Program-made: the position numbers and the translations under genes | NCBI GenBank assembly: GCA_002189035.1 | Contig: NEEC01000015.1 | Location: forward strand, 1,302,001-1,366,000 | DNA: 64,000 nt | Direction: 5' to 3' | From: Utricularia gibba | Lineage: Eukaryota > Streptophyta > Magnoliopsida > Lamiales > Lentibulariaceae | Shown here: positions 1 through 12,504 of the stretch, one piece after another | Position numbering within the stretch: the first letter of the stretch is position 1 | Layout of the letters: each line of letters opens with the position of its first letter | The notes under the pieces: generated by a model | Databases searched by the model: none | Seen by the model: only the letters and a program-made list of their open reading frames with translations | What the model was told of the DNA's origin: nothing

Positions 1-624
1 AAGCAGCAATCTTGCAATCCCGGTATGCCCGTGAAGTTCCCCGATGGCTTTAGGGAAAATGGGGCGTCCCAAAGCACGCTCTTGAACCAGTCTCTGCGTC
101 TCTGTGAACCGGCAAGCGTAGCTGACATCTCCGCCGTCGAATTTCACGGCGTGGATCATGCCGTCCCCATCGAATAGGTGATGACCGGATACCGGCTCGA
201 ATAACGGATTAGCGCCGTTTCTAACATAAACACCCCGAATCCATTCCGGTATCTTCCCAATGACTCGAAGGTTATGCTCCACCGGATGCTCTGGCACAGG
301 GGAGAAGTTACCGGCTAACTGGACGCGAGGATCAGCAGTTTTGGGAAGTGGGTGTTTCAGCTCCTGCTCCGTCAACGCCTTGTCAACCGCATCCAACGCC
401 GCCGCCGCCGCGTTTTGAATCCAGTTCCAGCTCTTAGTCTGAACAGGAGCAGGAGCATTGGTTTTACTCCGGAGCAGCCGCGGCGGCGCCGGCGGATGCT
501 GCGGCATCGATTGTTTTAGAGGGAGATCCACTGTGGGCGTCTGCAAAACACAGTGGACATCGGATAAAACTGGATATCTAGGCTTGGTGTAAGAATTTGC
601 AGTGGACAGAGAAGAAACAGCCAT
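1..624 (-). CDS. NCED: 9-cis-epoxycarotenoid dioxygenase (NCED), 5' part, cut by window edge
   Basis: The plastid enzyme cleaves 9-cis-violaxanthin or 9'-cis-neoxanthin to xanthoxin, the committed step of abscisic acid synthesis. The 208 codons from the ATG at 624 down to base 1 are open with no intron, as expected for this usually intronless family. Visible family blocks are an N-terminal transit-peptide-like stretch rich in Ser/Pro, an alanine-rich amphipathic helix ([19 protein letters not shown], about residues 75-95), [43 protein letters not shown] and [13 protein letters not shown] near the window edge. The wording [18 protein letters not shown] resembles the NCED5/NCED3 group; the exact orthologue is not resolved. 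The iron-ligating histidines lie beyond the edge. Family assignment is firm. Confidence 0.94.
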   Translation of the reverse strand, partial: MAVSSLSTANSYTKPRYPVLSDVHCVLQTPTVDLPLKQSMPQHPPAPPRLLRSKTNAPAPVQTKSWNWIQNAAAAALDAVDKALTEQELKHPLPKTADPRVQLAGNFSPVPEHPVEHNLRVIGKIPEWIRGVYVRNGANPLFEPVSGHHLFDGDGMIHAVKFDGGDVSYACRFTETQRLVQERALGRPIFPKAIGELHGHTGIARLLL

Positions 625-711
625 GTGGTGCCGGCGTTGGTATCTCAGCGAACGTGTGTGCCGGTTGGTGTGGTGGTTGTTGAGACTCTGACCCGATTGA
701 TGATCTGAAGG

Positions 712-720
712 TTATTTATA
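712..720 (-). promoter_or_regulatory. TATA box of the NCED gene
   Basis: On the minus strand this reads TATAAATAA, about 90 bp upstream of the NCED ATG, a normal distance for a plant TATA box followed by a short leader. No other TATA-like site of this quality lies between it and the start codon. Confidence 0.65.
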
Positions 721-2242
721 GAAGGAGGGGACGCACACTCGCCAGCCCCAGCCCACGACTGCAACACTTCATCATCATCATCATCACTCTTCCATCATCT
801 TCTTTGAAAACCATACCTATTTCATCACTCAACTTCAATTTCTTCCAACATACTCTTCTCAACAAAAATTCTCTTTATGGTTAAAATCAGCATTTTCCAT
901 ACCTTTGTATTTGATTTAGTGTATTATTATTACTATAACCTTTTTTTTTTTACATTGTAACTGTAATTGTGTAGTCATCAGTGTTACAACGAGGACAAAA
1001 ATTAATTGCGTCATCAAGCAAACCCTAAAAAACTAGGTTTTCATGTAGGATCTGAATACTGTTGGAAAGTCAAAATGCAAAACATAGAAATGGGTGATTA
1101 GTACATTAAAAAACGAAATTAATATAATAATAAATATTATAATAAAATAAAATACTATTTAAAAAAGTGATTTTAATGAAAAAAAAGTATTATTTTTTAT
1201 ACAACCCAATTAACCTAAAAGACAAACCCCAAAATCCAAGGGCACAACTCCTAATTTCATATGAATAAAAGTTATCCAATTGTATTATAAAAGTGATCAC
1301 TATGTTTTTTAGGTGTGTAATAAAATTGATCATCGTATATATCAAATTTTGATTGTACTATATGAAATAAAAAATTACGATGATAAATTTTCTAAATGAT
1401 GAATCAAATGCAGGTGGGCAGAGGAGGATGTCAATTGCAAATTTACTACTACCAATTTCGTAGATTGACCGGGTGGGAGCATTCTAAGGATCCATCCCAT
1501 GATGAGATCCGACCATGAGCCTTAAATGTGACACGCGTTCGTTGGTAAGTGGTCACCTCATCCGCTAAAAGAAAATTTAATAAACTATTCGGATAGGCCA
1601 CACGCCTGGCTGCCTGCGCAGTTCAAGCTCCGCTGTCAGCAACCTCCGCTCCCTGTTCCTTTTTTTTGTCGTCAGCGTGCGCATGAAAGGGGGAGTCAAT
1701 TCCTCATGTCCCTCTCTGTCCGAATGCAAACAACCAAGACAATGGTGTTTTATGGCTGTTAATCGAGATTAAGGGTGTCGACTGGAGAATTAGTATTCCT
1801 AGATATTTTAATTTATTCGATAATAAATAATAATAAAATTTGTATTTAAATAAATATCATTTATCACATATTAAAATATTCATAATATATGATTGAAGTA
1901 ATAATGTACTCTGACATGATTGAATTAATTAAATCTATCTAATAAATAAATGGATTTTTCATCATAAATACAATCTTAAATAAGAAAAAATGATTGAATA
2001 TCTATTATTTAATACGAAATATTAATATTTATCAAATATGTGATTATTATTATTTAACATAAACTAATCTTTCATATTCTACTAAGCGAGCCCTAAACAT
2101 AGATTAACATCAATTAATCTTTTAAATTAAACACGAATTAGGGCGGTGTGGTGTGCATGATTAGTGGAGGCTCCACTTCACCTTGATTTTCAATTCCCCG
2201 CGTTGGCCCCTGAAACTAACAGACAACTCGTAAAGCGCGTCA

Positions 2243-2248
2243 CACGTG
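2243..2248. promoter_or_regulatory. G-box/ABRE candidate upstream of NCED
   Basis: The palindrome CACGTG sits in the context GCGCGTCACACGTGGAC, so an ABRE core (ACGTGG) is directly next to a CGCGT motif resembling the CE3 coupling element. It is about 1.6 kb upstream of the NCED start codon. Function is inferred from the motif and from the known role of a distal G-box in NCED3 induction by dehydration in Arabidopsis. Confidence 0.4.
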
Positions 2249-3480
2249 GACTGTGATGAAAACGCGCTTTTATGAGATTCCGGTCGGCATTCTCCATTAT
2301 TTCCTTTTAATTAAACACCCCTTTGACGGAATCCTAAAACCACTCCAAACTTGTCCAATCCAATCAATCCCTTTGCTGCTTTCCGTTAGTTGTAAGGATA
2401 CCTTAAATCCGTACGGAACGTCAAAAATCGAAATAAAGCAATATTTTTTCCGTATTATGAATACAATTATATTCATATAATTTTTTCACGAATTTTTCAA
2501 TATATATAATAAAAATAAAGAGGTAAATAAATGCGGTGGTAGGCGACGGCCCCTACTCGGCCCCGGTATTGGTGTTGTCTGGCCCCCTAGGGCACATTGT
2601 ATTAATATTATAAAATGAAGAGAGTTGATAAACACAGCAAATAGCAATATTTGAAGTTAGAGTGGAGCATCGTTTGCATGCAGATGGGTTTAATTGCGGG
2701 TGCATGTACCTTCCGTGTTCAACATTATTAATGAAATCAAAACCAGCGCATTTAATTAAAATAATATCAGACGATCCTCATTTTTCCACGTCAGCATGTT
2801 TAACCCACACCATGCATTAAACATTTTCGGTTTAGGCGTTACCTCATTCGTAAGTGCGCTACTAGGTATTGGTCATTACACGGACAAGATTCTAGATTAT
2901 GCAATAAATTATAATACTAATAATACTAAATTTTTATCAGTATTAAAAATACAGGAAAATATTTTCCAGATGTTGCAAAAATGTGAATTATTTGTAAAAA
3001 TACATTTCAGGCAATTTAGAACTAAAAAAATTTAATAATAAATTAGTTTAGCAGTTCATTTGAGAGAGACTTAGCCCGTCTAGTTTCTTGAAAAACGCTT
3101 TTCAATAATTGCTTCTAATAAAATAAAATTTATAATTCTACTAATAGTTTTATTATTAAATACAAACGAATTCTAAAATAATTTTCAAGAATCGGAATCA
3201 AATAAATCCTAATTCTCTACAACCTCTTAAAAATACAAAAAAATATTTCTAAATTTATGTTTTATAAGTAAAAATTAATCGTATTTGATAGCAAAATCAT
3301 TACTAAAATTTTATTTAAAAGTATAAATTTTTAAAAACATAATAAAAATTGAGTGAGGTTAAATTAAAAAAGAATTAAATATATTTTCTTAGCATTACTG
3401 ATGGTTTAAAAAATGATAGTTGTGTTGTAAAGGGGGCCCGCGTCTTAAATCTCTTGCACCGCCCAAGGCCAGCATACCCC

Positions 3481-3486
3481 CACGTG
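3481..3486. promoter_or_regulatory. Second distal G-box candidate upstream of NCED
   Basis: CACGTG in the context CCCCCACGTGGGCG, a near-perfect palindrome with ABRE-type flanks inside a small GC-rich island (about 3430-3540) in very AT-rich DNA. It lies about 2.9 kb upstream of the NCED ATG. Regulatory role is inference only. Confidence 0.35.
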
Positions 3487-6400
3487 GGCGTCTCGTGTGC
3501 GTATCTCTAGTTGTGTTGGGAGCGTGCATGCATTGTTCATTAAACTCGGCTGCTTCACCGGCAGATGAGCAAAATTAATCCTGATTAACCTCCCTTAAAC
3601 AAGTAATTTAAAACCTTGAAACGTCATCAAGGGTCTGGGATATAGTATCGGGCTGATATTAATAAATTATTAGAGTTTTTCTACGCTATTTATTAAAATA
3701 TTAACCAAAATTGTAGTACGTGGATTAAATTTGTTAATGCCGCTTAATCTCCCTATCATTAGTGTAACATAATTGTGATGGCGATTGAGTGTCTCCCCCT
3801 TATCTGTTGGCCAATAGAATGATTCTGAGTGCTCCTCCCCTTGGGGGCAATATTTTTTTACAGTTGTAGTAGCAGTGAATGATCATATCTACGGTAATTT
3901 TTTTTGTTTTAAAAAGGTAATTTATGTAGTAATGTGGTTTAGTCTGTGATTAGGGCTGATAGGCTTTGACAATCTCGACTCAAAATGAACACAGATATTT
4001 TCTCATTAAAATGAAAAAAGTAATTATGTATTCTCAAAAACAACAACTGAATAAATCATTAGTAAAATAATAATGAAAAAGAGGGGAGAGTAGAATGAGA
4101 AACATTTAGTATGGTGTTCTAAATTCGAGATTTAATTTCGGATTATTAAATAGATAATTTTTTAGGTTCGATTCAATAATTTTTTTTTGAAATTTAAAAA
4201 ACTTTAATTTAAATAAATATTTGTATTATAAATGTAACTTGATTCAATCCATTGTAAAAAAAAAAAAAGAAGAAAAATTCAATTTAAAATCAAAATGAGT
4301 TGAAACTACAATTATCTAAAAAAAAGGTTTCCTACTACTATATTTTTAGGTTATCATACAATGGTATTTGTTTATTTTTTTTATTTTTATTCACTACGTT
4401 GTTTAAAACTATGCCAAAAACGAAAAAACTTGTTGATAATAAATTTGAATAACTAGAAACTCTTAGAATTAGAGCACATATTTTCTTGGAGAATTTTCGT
4501 GTTCTACGCGTGTCTCATAATATTTAGGATCTGATAGACATATATCAAATACTTTGTGAGATTAAAGTTCCACGCTATGAAAACACTTAAGCAAATCGAC
4601 TGTGTCTATTCCGAGGTTAATTATGAGCAATTAAGTTTTAATTATTTTCATTGTGGGATAAGTATTCTTATTTTTTTTTTGCCGCTGATTGTTCAGTTAG
4701 TATTAACGTAAGATGATGAGGTTATTTTGTCTAATGTTGACAACAGAATTGAACCGGAATTGTAGTTCGAATCGTATCTCAAATATGATTTCAATTCAAA
4801 TATTAAATTTTTTGTTCGATTCCAATTTAGGAAAAGCAATTTTACGGTTATGGGCCAATTTACGAATCATGGAACCATGGTTATAAATCCGTGAATGTGA
4901 ACATTGTTTAAATAATTAAAAATTATCAAAAAATTCTAACGTCTAATTATTTTTTAAAAAAAATACTTAAAAATGAAAAACAATCATTTGAATCAGACAG
5001 CTATTTTTTCAAATAAATAAAAGAATTATTCCAAAAGTTTATCTATAAATATTTTTATATATTTCAAATAATTTTTTTATTCATTTTCATACATTTTTAT
5101 GTCTATCCTATAATTGCAACGAAAATTATTATATTAATTGTTAATATTTTTATTTTATTCTTTATAATTTAAAACTAAATTTGTAATCGACACTTCTTCA
5201 TTATAATTGAAGTCTATTAATAAATAAAAATTATTTTTTATAAATTATTTTTTAAAATAATCATTATTTGAAATAAGATTCGAATTGAAACCATATGGCT
5301 TTGGTTTTGATTTCTCTTAAAATCAAATCGTCGAACCCATCTCACGCCCCATAATCACATGCATTTGAACATACCATAAGGACAAGAAATTAATTGCTTC
5401 TTGAAACTACGGACAACTAAATTGTTCGCGCAAAATGAATGCGCCTAGTGGCATAGCCGAGGGACATATAAGCCACTTGAGTTAGCATATTTGACCTATT
5501 CCATCAATTTTACCTTTGAAAAATATTCTTTTTTATTAAATACGAACGAATTTTATTATAAAAAAACAATAAATCTATATTTCTATTTCTTTAAAATTAT
5601 ACAAATTTAACTTTTATTTTATTAAAAACATTCTTCTATTGAGAAATCGAGTCTACTAACTTAAAACTAGAGGGTATTGCTCCATGTGTAGTGTACACAA
5701 CTTCGATCCAACCCAAATGGGAATATTAAGCTTACCATGTTACAATCACATTAATAAACACTTATTTTAAACGTGGAAACTCAAGAAATCTCTATGTCCA
5801 TCTAACCTCCTAAAATTCGTAGTAGCATTGACTTAGTATTTGGTGTTTCAATTGATATTGAATCGATTATTAAGTTGATGACTTTTAGGGAGTGTCCCAA
5901 ACTTATACTCATTGTAGGTCATTTTTAATCGAAATTTAATCTTTAAAATTTAGAATGTAATTGATAGCTAGCATAGTTTGTAAAATAGAATTTAATATAT
6001 TTTTTTAAATTTTTTTTTAAAGAGAAAATCATTTAGTATTGGTCCTTAGACCAAAGGAGTCGTGTTGGGGATGGAAGAAGGGGGTGCAAGTGGGGTGGCT
6101 GGTTAATTGAGATTAGAATATTAATCACTTTTTTATAAAGTCGCTTTGAATTTTGAAACAATGGGGAGTCAACCACTTTGAACTTAGCCTCATTAATTTA
6201 TTTATTGGCGTTACTATTGGGATCATTTACAAAAATAGTCATCCTTTTATTATATTTCATATATTCAGATAAAAATTTTTAATTGAGAGTGATTAATTTT
6301 TCCACACACTTCAAGAAGAATGACCAAATTTTTAGTAATATTGTCATTATAAATTACAAAATAATTTGTTTAAAAAATACATATAAATCGGTTAAAATGG

Positions 6401-9101
6401 GGGTCCTTGTCTTCTAGAGACTTAGCTAATTAAATATGTTATTAATTAATACAATTTTAGTGTTTGAAGGGGTTGGAAGGTTGCGAGCAAGTCTAAGGGC
6501 GGCCGAAAGTTAACTGACGGCGGAGGATACAAACCCATAGTGAAGGCGACGCGGGAGAAGTGGGCCCGGCAACCTATTGCTGAACTGTCTGGGGCCCAGT
6601 CCAGTTAAGTTGACCCCAATTACTCGGATACTCGTTGACCCTTTACCCCACGAGTGGTTTTATTAAAGAATCATTTTAAAAATTTCATTTTGAATTCTCT
6701 TTAGTAAGAAAATACTGAAGTGGATCAACCCGAGACCCGACCCGGAGCATGGGTTGAAGTCCCCCTATTTAAAAGATAATAAGCTCATGACCCATGATAT
6801 CAAAGATTGATGATGATCAAATTTGATTTATCTGGATTTGAAATTGAAATATTTACATATATAATCAATTTCAAATTATTTATAAAGTCTAATCTTTTTT
6901 AATATACTCTTTTTATATATTTGAACTTGAATTTTACATGTGCTCATATAATCTATCAAATCATTAATTTTAACAATGATATAGAAAATCTTTTTTTTTT
7001 TTCGTGAACTAAGAAGATACCAAGCAAGATTATCCCACGTGCCTTCTTCCTACATATAAAGTCACAGCCTTGTCCCCTCACTTGCCTTTTCCTTCTTGTG
7101 CGATGCAATTTTGGCCTACTTCCTGTCTTGCTAAATATATTCAAAAGAAGTGGGGATGGCTATGGTCATTCTGGTATTTGAATCATATCTTCTTCATCTT
7201 GATTTGAGATGGTGTTTTTTTGATGAATTTGAGAGTGGTTCTCTAAGTTAACTCGATGGGGTGGTATGTAATGGAAAAACAAAAAAATAAAAAAACACAC
7301 GAGTCGATATGGAATAAGAATCGAAACGCATGCTTCATAGGTGGATTCAACGCGTAGAAGAATAGCATTACATGGTGTATGTCGTTTTGCAGGTGGATAT
7401 GGTGATGAATAAGCAGGAAAGAAGGAGTCATGATAAGTTGCCTATTCCACAAGGCAACGAAGGATCCAAAGTTATGGTGGGGTTGGCCGCCGTGAAACTT
7501 GGACCAGGTTCCCCATTTCTTTCCTGCGGTTCAGATTCCATGGCTATAAACGGGGAAGCCATGCTGCTTTGGGGACTACGCCTTCTTGATAGTGAAACCA
7601 AATGATCGAGTCTGTGTGGATGCAAAGTTAATCTTGAACTGATCTACTTCTCGGCTTAGATATCAAAGATGCGATGCAGCAAGTTCTCTCTGTGTTGACG
7701 AATATGCTTGTGTTTTTTAATGGCTGATAAAACGTGCACGCACACACACACCCTTGATTGGAATGAAGTCGAGAAGCCATTTGTTTGGGAATTTGAGCTT
7801 TTTTAGCCGGTTCAGGATCATTGCAACACGTGGGTTTGGACGAGAAGCACGCAACAAGTGACCCATTGGATCGGAGATGGTGGTGGATGAGGACTCACGG
7901 TCGCCATGATCCAATTTCAGGCCTGTCTGTACAATAATAACAAGTTCCGTTCTTGGCGCTCTCCATGGGGAAGATGGTCACTTTTACCACAAGGCAGTAA
8001 GCTCTCAATCTTTCCCATTCTTTTTGAAAAGTTCAGCACTGTAATTTGCATGTAACAGCTGCAGCAGCCAGCATGTTGTAGAAGACATTCAGAAAGATCT
8101 GTGTATGCAACAATGCTTGGATTTCTGTACATTTTGGGGAAGAGGTTTTGGTCTAAACCATAGTTTAGTTTGAGGATAAACATCCAACTAAACGTGAGTA
8201 GCATCCAATAGTTTCTTGGGTAATCTGATTGGATTCAATCATACTTAACTTTAGAATTCCAATGAAATCGATTTTATCATGACGAAGAAAAAAATTCGTA
8301 CAAGAATAATACAACCAACTTATTCAAACTCTATGTTTACCTTGTATCTAATTGATATAATATCATGTTTACAATACTCTACACTTTATCAACATACTTG
8401 TTTAAGAAATTTTGGGATTTTGTTACGCTCTTTACCTTGTGTTATCATTTCATACTTTTTTTAGAGGCATAAGCTAAACAAGATTCACCAATAATTTATT
8501 GGAATGAATTAAAAATCTGATCATCTGTTAGATATTATATTTAAAAAATGATTATTCATAATATAATTTTTTTTTTAATATGTAATATGTATGATAGAAT
8601 GTACATATACCCATTTTTCTAAATAATCATGTTGCTCCACATCCCCATAACAATTGATTTGCATTTACAAAAAAGTATTCACAACATCCAACCAATGCCT
8701 AAAATTTTGACGAAACTTTGTCGATATTTCCAAAATTTTCGAGAAATTTGTTCATCTTTCCCAAATTTATTTGAAATTTGGATTAAATTCAAACTCCAAA
8801 ATTCGAAATTTGAATAGTGTACAAGGGACCCTTGGGTGTTCAACAGAAATATCATATTTGGGCCCAAAGCCCAATTTGACATTTAATGGGCATTTACGTT
8901 TCGTAGATGGGCAGTAAATTAGTGGGCCTGGCTTATCCGAACCTTCTAATTCACCCTTACCCGCTTAACTCGGTTCAAACTTTTAAAGATTTTCTTTTTC
9001 AAATTGTATTTATGTTGTGGTGCATGCTGTTCTTTCTTTAGAAAAATCATTTTTTTTTTCAGAGAAATTTCATTTCAAACAAGTAACTGATGTGCTCCTC
9101 C

Positions 9102-9123
9102 GCTCTCTTTCTCTCTCTCTCTG
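9102..9123 (+). repeat. CT-rich tract in probable 5' leader of the ICR gene
   Basis: A pyrimidine tract dominated by CT dinucleotides about 560 bp upstream of the start codon. Such tracts are common near plant transcription starts; here it precedes a leader exon that probably ends at the GT at 9315. Confidence 0.5.
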
Positions 9124-9664
9124 CCTGCTGTGGTTGTCAAGCTTCCTTTTCTTTCTGTTGTCTCGTGACTCGGGAAAGGCTGGCTCTGGCTGTTCATTGA
9201 ATGAATGCTGTCCAACGATTTCAAGTATCATCATCCATTTTCTTCCTACTCATATAGTAGTGGAGTGGAGGGAAGAAGGAAGGACTAACTCAGAGAAGCA
9301 ATTTCAGTGGAAAGGTAATCCTTTTAATTTTTAAATGTGCGTCTATCATTCTATTGTTGCTCAGAATCCTTCATTTGTTGCAGTAGTGTTTGTGGGTGAT
9401 GGAATCTGAGCTTTTGCTTTTGTGGGTTGGTTGTTCTGTAACTGTTTTATGTAGATCCGGGTGTTGCTATTTGATTTCACGCCATTTCTGTGAAAGTTTT
9501 AGCTTTTCTCGAGACTCCTGATGCAAAGATGTATTCCTCAATGGCCCTGGTTTAAAAAATAGACTTCTTGGATCTTCCAAGAAGGGAGTCATTTTGGAAC
9601 GACTTTATATTCTTTTCCTCATTGTATTGGTGCAGAACCAGAGGTTTAGGTTTTGAGAGGAGAA

Positions 9665-10681
9665 ATGAGAGGATCAAGGTACATGAATCAACTTCTGTGA
9701 GCTTATTCTTTCATTGTCTGGATTTTGTGATTATTACTGATATGTTTACTGATTCCTAGAGTCACTGAAGCTGCTCAGCGGCAGTCTCCTCGAGGCACTC
9801 CTAGTCCAAGGACATCGAGCGTCGACTCAGAGCCACTGCATTCTCGTGCTAGGCTGGAAAAGAGTCCCAAGGTGACAGAAGGTGTATCATCTCATGGTCC
9901 TCAAACGAATAGGAAGAAAATTGGGACACGGATTGCGGATTTGGAATCCCAACTTGGTCTTGCTCAGGAGGAACTCAAGAGTCTCAAGGATCAACTCCAG
10001 AAGAAGCCAAAGAAACAGGAGAAGCTTCATAACCAAGTGGAAGATGAAGTTGAAGAGAACAAGAAGGAAAGTTCTACAACAGATGAGGAAGTGAGTGCTG
10101 CTGCTGCTGATGATAACACTGCCCCTGTTTCAAATAAGCATCCATCCTCTAATGAGTTGGATTTGAAGAATGAAGATACATGCACTCTGAAGACCAAATT
10201 AGAAGACAAAGAGAGGGAAACCGAGCTTCTCCGGCTAGAAAACGAAGGCCTCCGGAGCCAGCTCGATGAGAAGTCAACAAAGATCTCATCAGCTCTATCT
10301 GAGATAAACGAACTGAACTCAAAGCTGAACGAGGCATTACAAGAGCTAGCAAAGAGCAAAAGCAACGAATCCCAGTTGTTAGAGAAACTGGAGGCCATGG
10401 AGAGATCAAGGGAGGAAACGGGCACCGAAATGGAGCGGCTGAGAGTGCAGACGGAGCAATGGAGAAAGGCAGCAGATGCAGCAGCAGCTGTTCTATCAAG
10501 TGGAAGCAGAAGGGTGACTGGGAGGTGTGGATCAATGGACGCACACCACATGAATTCTCTTGGTTTTCCCGGCCTTTCATCCATAATAGACGACTCTGAG
10601 GGCGGGCTTGGAAACGAAAGGAGAAAGGGCACAGGGATTAGAATCTTAGGGGAGCTGTGGAAGAGGAAGGGGGAGAAGTGA
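9665..10681 (+). CDS. Interactor of constitutive active ROPs (ICR/RIP family)
   Basis: Coiled-coil scaffold that binds activated ROP GTPases at the plasma membrane or on microtubules and links them to polarity and trafficking. Two coding exons, 9665-9678 and 9760-10681, give 311 residues; a leader intron is likely at about 9315-9635. The N-terminus has the family pattern QRQSPRGTPSPRTSSVDSEP followed by KIGTRIADLESQLGLAQEEL and long heptad coiled coils (about residues 60-110 and 150-245). The conserved QWRKAADAAAAVL motif, needed for ROP binding in studied members, is at about residue 245-257, and the basic C-terminus ends RILGELWKRKGEK. Length fits the short ICR1/ICR4 type. The tiny 14-nt first coding exon is supported by phase (AG plus A) and by homology; the frame is intact throughout. 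Confidence 0.9.
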
Positions 10682-10739
10682 AGGCCTTTCAGGCTGGAGA
10701 TTGTCAGTTAACTTGCTCGGTTAAAGATGAACTAGTTTT

Positions 10740-12480
10740 CAACGAAAAAAGTAATTACTATTTAAATAAACCATTAATATAATGGCTTTATTATAAAAAA
10801 AACAAATTACAAAATGAATAAAATTGTCCAATCCACTATTGCTATTTCAACCCACCATCTGTCCGCTCGATAGACCTTTCTGTGAACAAATCCTTCGATT
10901 TTTTAATATATTTTATTATTTATTTTAAAATTCTAATCTTTAATCGTTTTCTAATAAAATCACAAATTCAGATTTTATGATTAATTTGATAAATTTAATG
11001 AATCTTTGTTTTATTAATTTAATAAAAAAAATAATTAGAAATTATAGTGTTTTTTTTTATCTATTCTAAAAATATATTTATATTGTAATATTAAATTATA
11101 TAATAATTTAATATATTAAACTTTACAATATATATTTTATTTTATCAACTTTTATAATATACCATAAAATAGTTTTATAATCTCAAATTGATTTTGTTAT
11201 TGAAGCACACCTTCAAATTACAGAACATGTCATAATTGTTTCAATATTATGTTTAAAAGACAGTTTAATAGAAAGCTTTTATACACACCTTTATTAGGCC
11301 GCCATGTTGGGCTGCGAGCCTGTCTACATTCTTAGTGAAGAAGGAAATGCTGGTGGGGAAAGGTCCCACATTTTGAAGCGATAAAAGTGCACCGATATTG
11401 CATGATAATTTTTTATTTCAATGTTCACCAGGTGAGCCCTTACATCATATTCGATATTTAAGGAAGAGGTGACACGTTACTATGATTTTTTTAAAAGTGA
11501 CCATCTTTCGTAATTTTGACACGTACACAAAAGGCATCAAATTGACGATAAGATATGTATGTTATGGTAGTGGGAAATCAAATCTTACATTATTTCATCA
11601 GTGTAGTGCTTTGTCAACCACTCATCATTTGTCAATTGTCGGGTGTATTAGAAATTTGGACATCTCTTCTCAAATGTATGAGAAAAATGATTATCATTAT
11701 TTAAAAAATTTTGATTTTGTGTGTGAGAGAAAACGGGAGAATAAACAATCTTGTAAATGACCATTATTAGTCTCTTTATTAAATACAGTATATGAGTGTG
11801 TTTGATAGAAAATATAAAAAAGAATAATTAAATAGAAAAAGAAAAACATAATGTTCAGTAAGTAAGAGTATAATTTATATCATGAATATAAAATAAAATA
11901 ATAAAAGATAAATGAGTGTAATAAAATTATACTGTTTTATATCCTATTTTCATATATACAATTTTATCCCAAGTATATGAAAAACAAAGTAAAAAATGTG
12001 AAGTGTAAGTAACATTTTAATGATAGTTGCATTTTTTATAATTATATTATAGACTTATGATGTGGATTAATTTACTTAATGAATTAATTGTATTTATATA
12101 AACATATATTATGTTATTTAAATTAATATATGTGAAATAACATTATATTTGAAGTTATGTCACCGGTTATGTAAGGTTGAGTTAACTTGTGGAGGGAGGT
12201 GACACGGAGACACGGGGGTGGGGATAAAAAGACGAGTGGGAAAAAAACTGAAAACATAAGCATGTGAAAACTGTTATCCTGCTTCGGCGGTAAGGAAACG
12301 AGTGGCAAACTTTTTGCTTGGTTTCTTGATGCAATTGCAGGTCTGCGCTCGTTGAACGCCTTGGGAAAAAGCAAAAGGGGAAAAAGGTATGCGAGCCATG
12401 ATGACAAAGCTTCCACCCAAATCTAGTTATATAGATGCATCCGTCGCTTGCTTCTCTGGGACTACAGCACTCCGAGTCCA
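10740..12480. other. AT-rich intergenic region plus probable leader of callose synthase gene
   Basis: Bases to about 12170 are A/T-rich with no supported gene. From about 12180 the composition becomes more balanced and probably holds the promoter and 5' leader of the following gene; an exact transcription start was not visible. Confidence 0.45.
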
Positions 12481-12504
12481 AGTTGCTTCTTGGGCTGTGG
12501 TAAA

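Larger units (their letters stand above)
880..9040. other. Long AT-rich intergenic region between NCED and ICR
   Basis: Mostly low-complexity A/T sequence with many short open frames, none of which resembles a known protein or shows coherent splice structure. Small GC-richer islands occur near 1400-1760, 2150-2260, 3430-3560, 6470-6640 and 7370-8200. The last one could hold part of an unannotated transcript, but no exon chain could be supported on either strand. I saw no tRNA, no long terminal repeats and no transposase-like coding. Confidence 0.5.

Noticed and set aside
7240-8210. Possible gene in the GC-richer island
   Set aside because: Several short frames on both strands, but no recognisable domain and no coherent exon chain.
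10027-10632. 201-codon open frame antisense to the ICR gene
   Set aside because: It mirrors the Glu/Lys/Ser-rich coiled-coil coding strand (giving Ser/Leu/Phe runs) and has no independent support.
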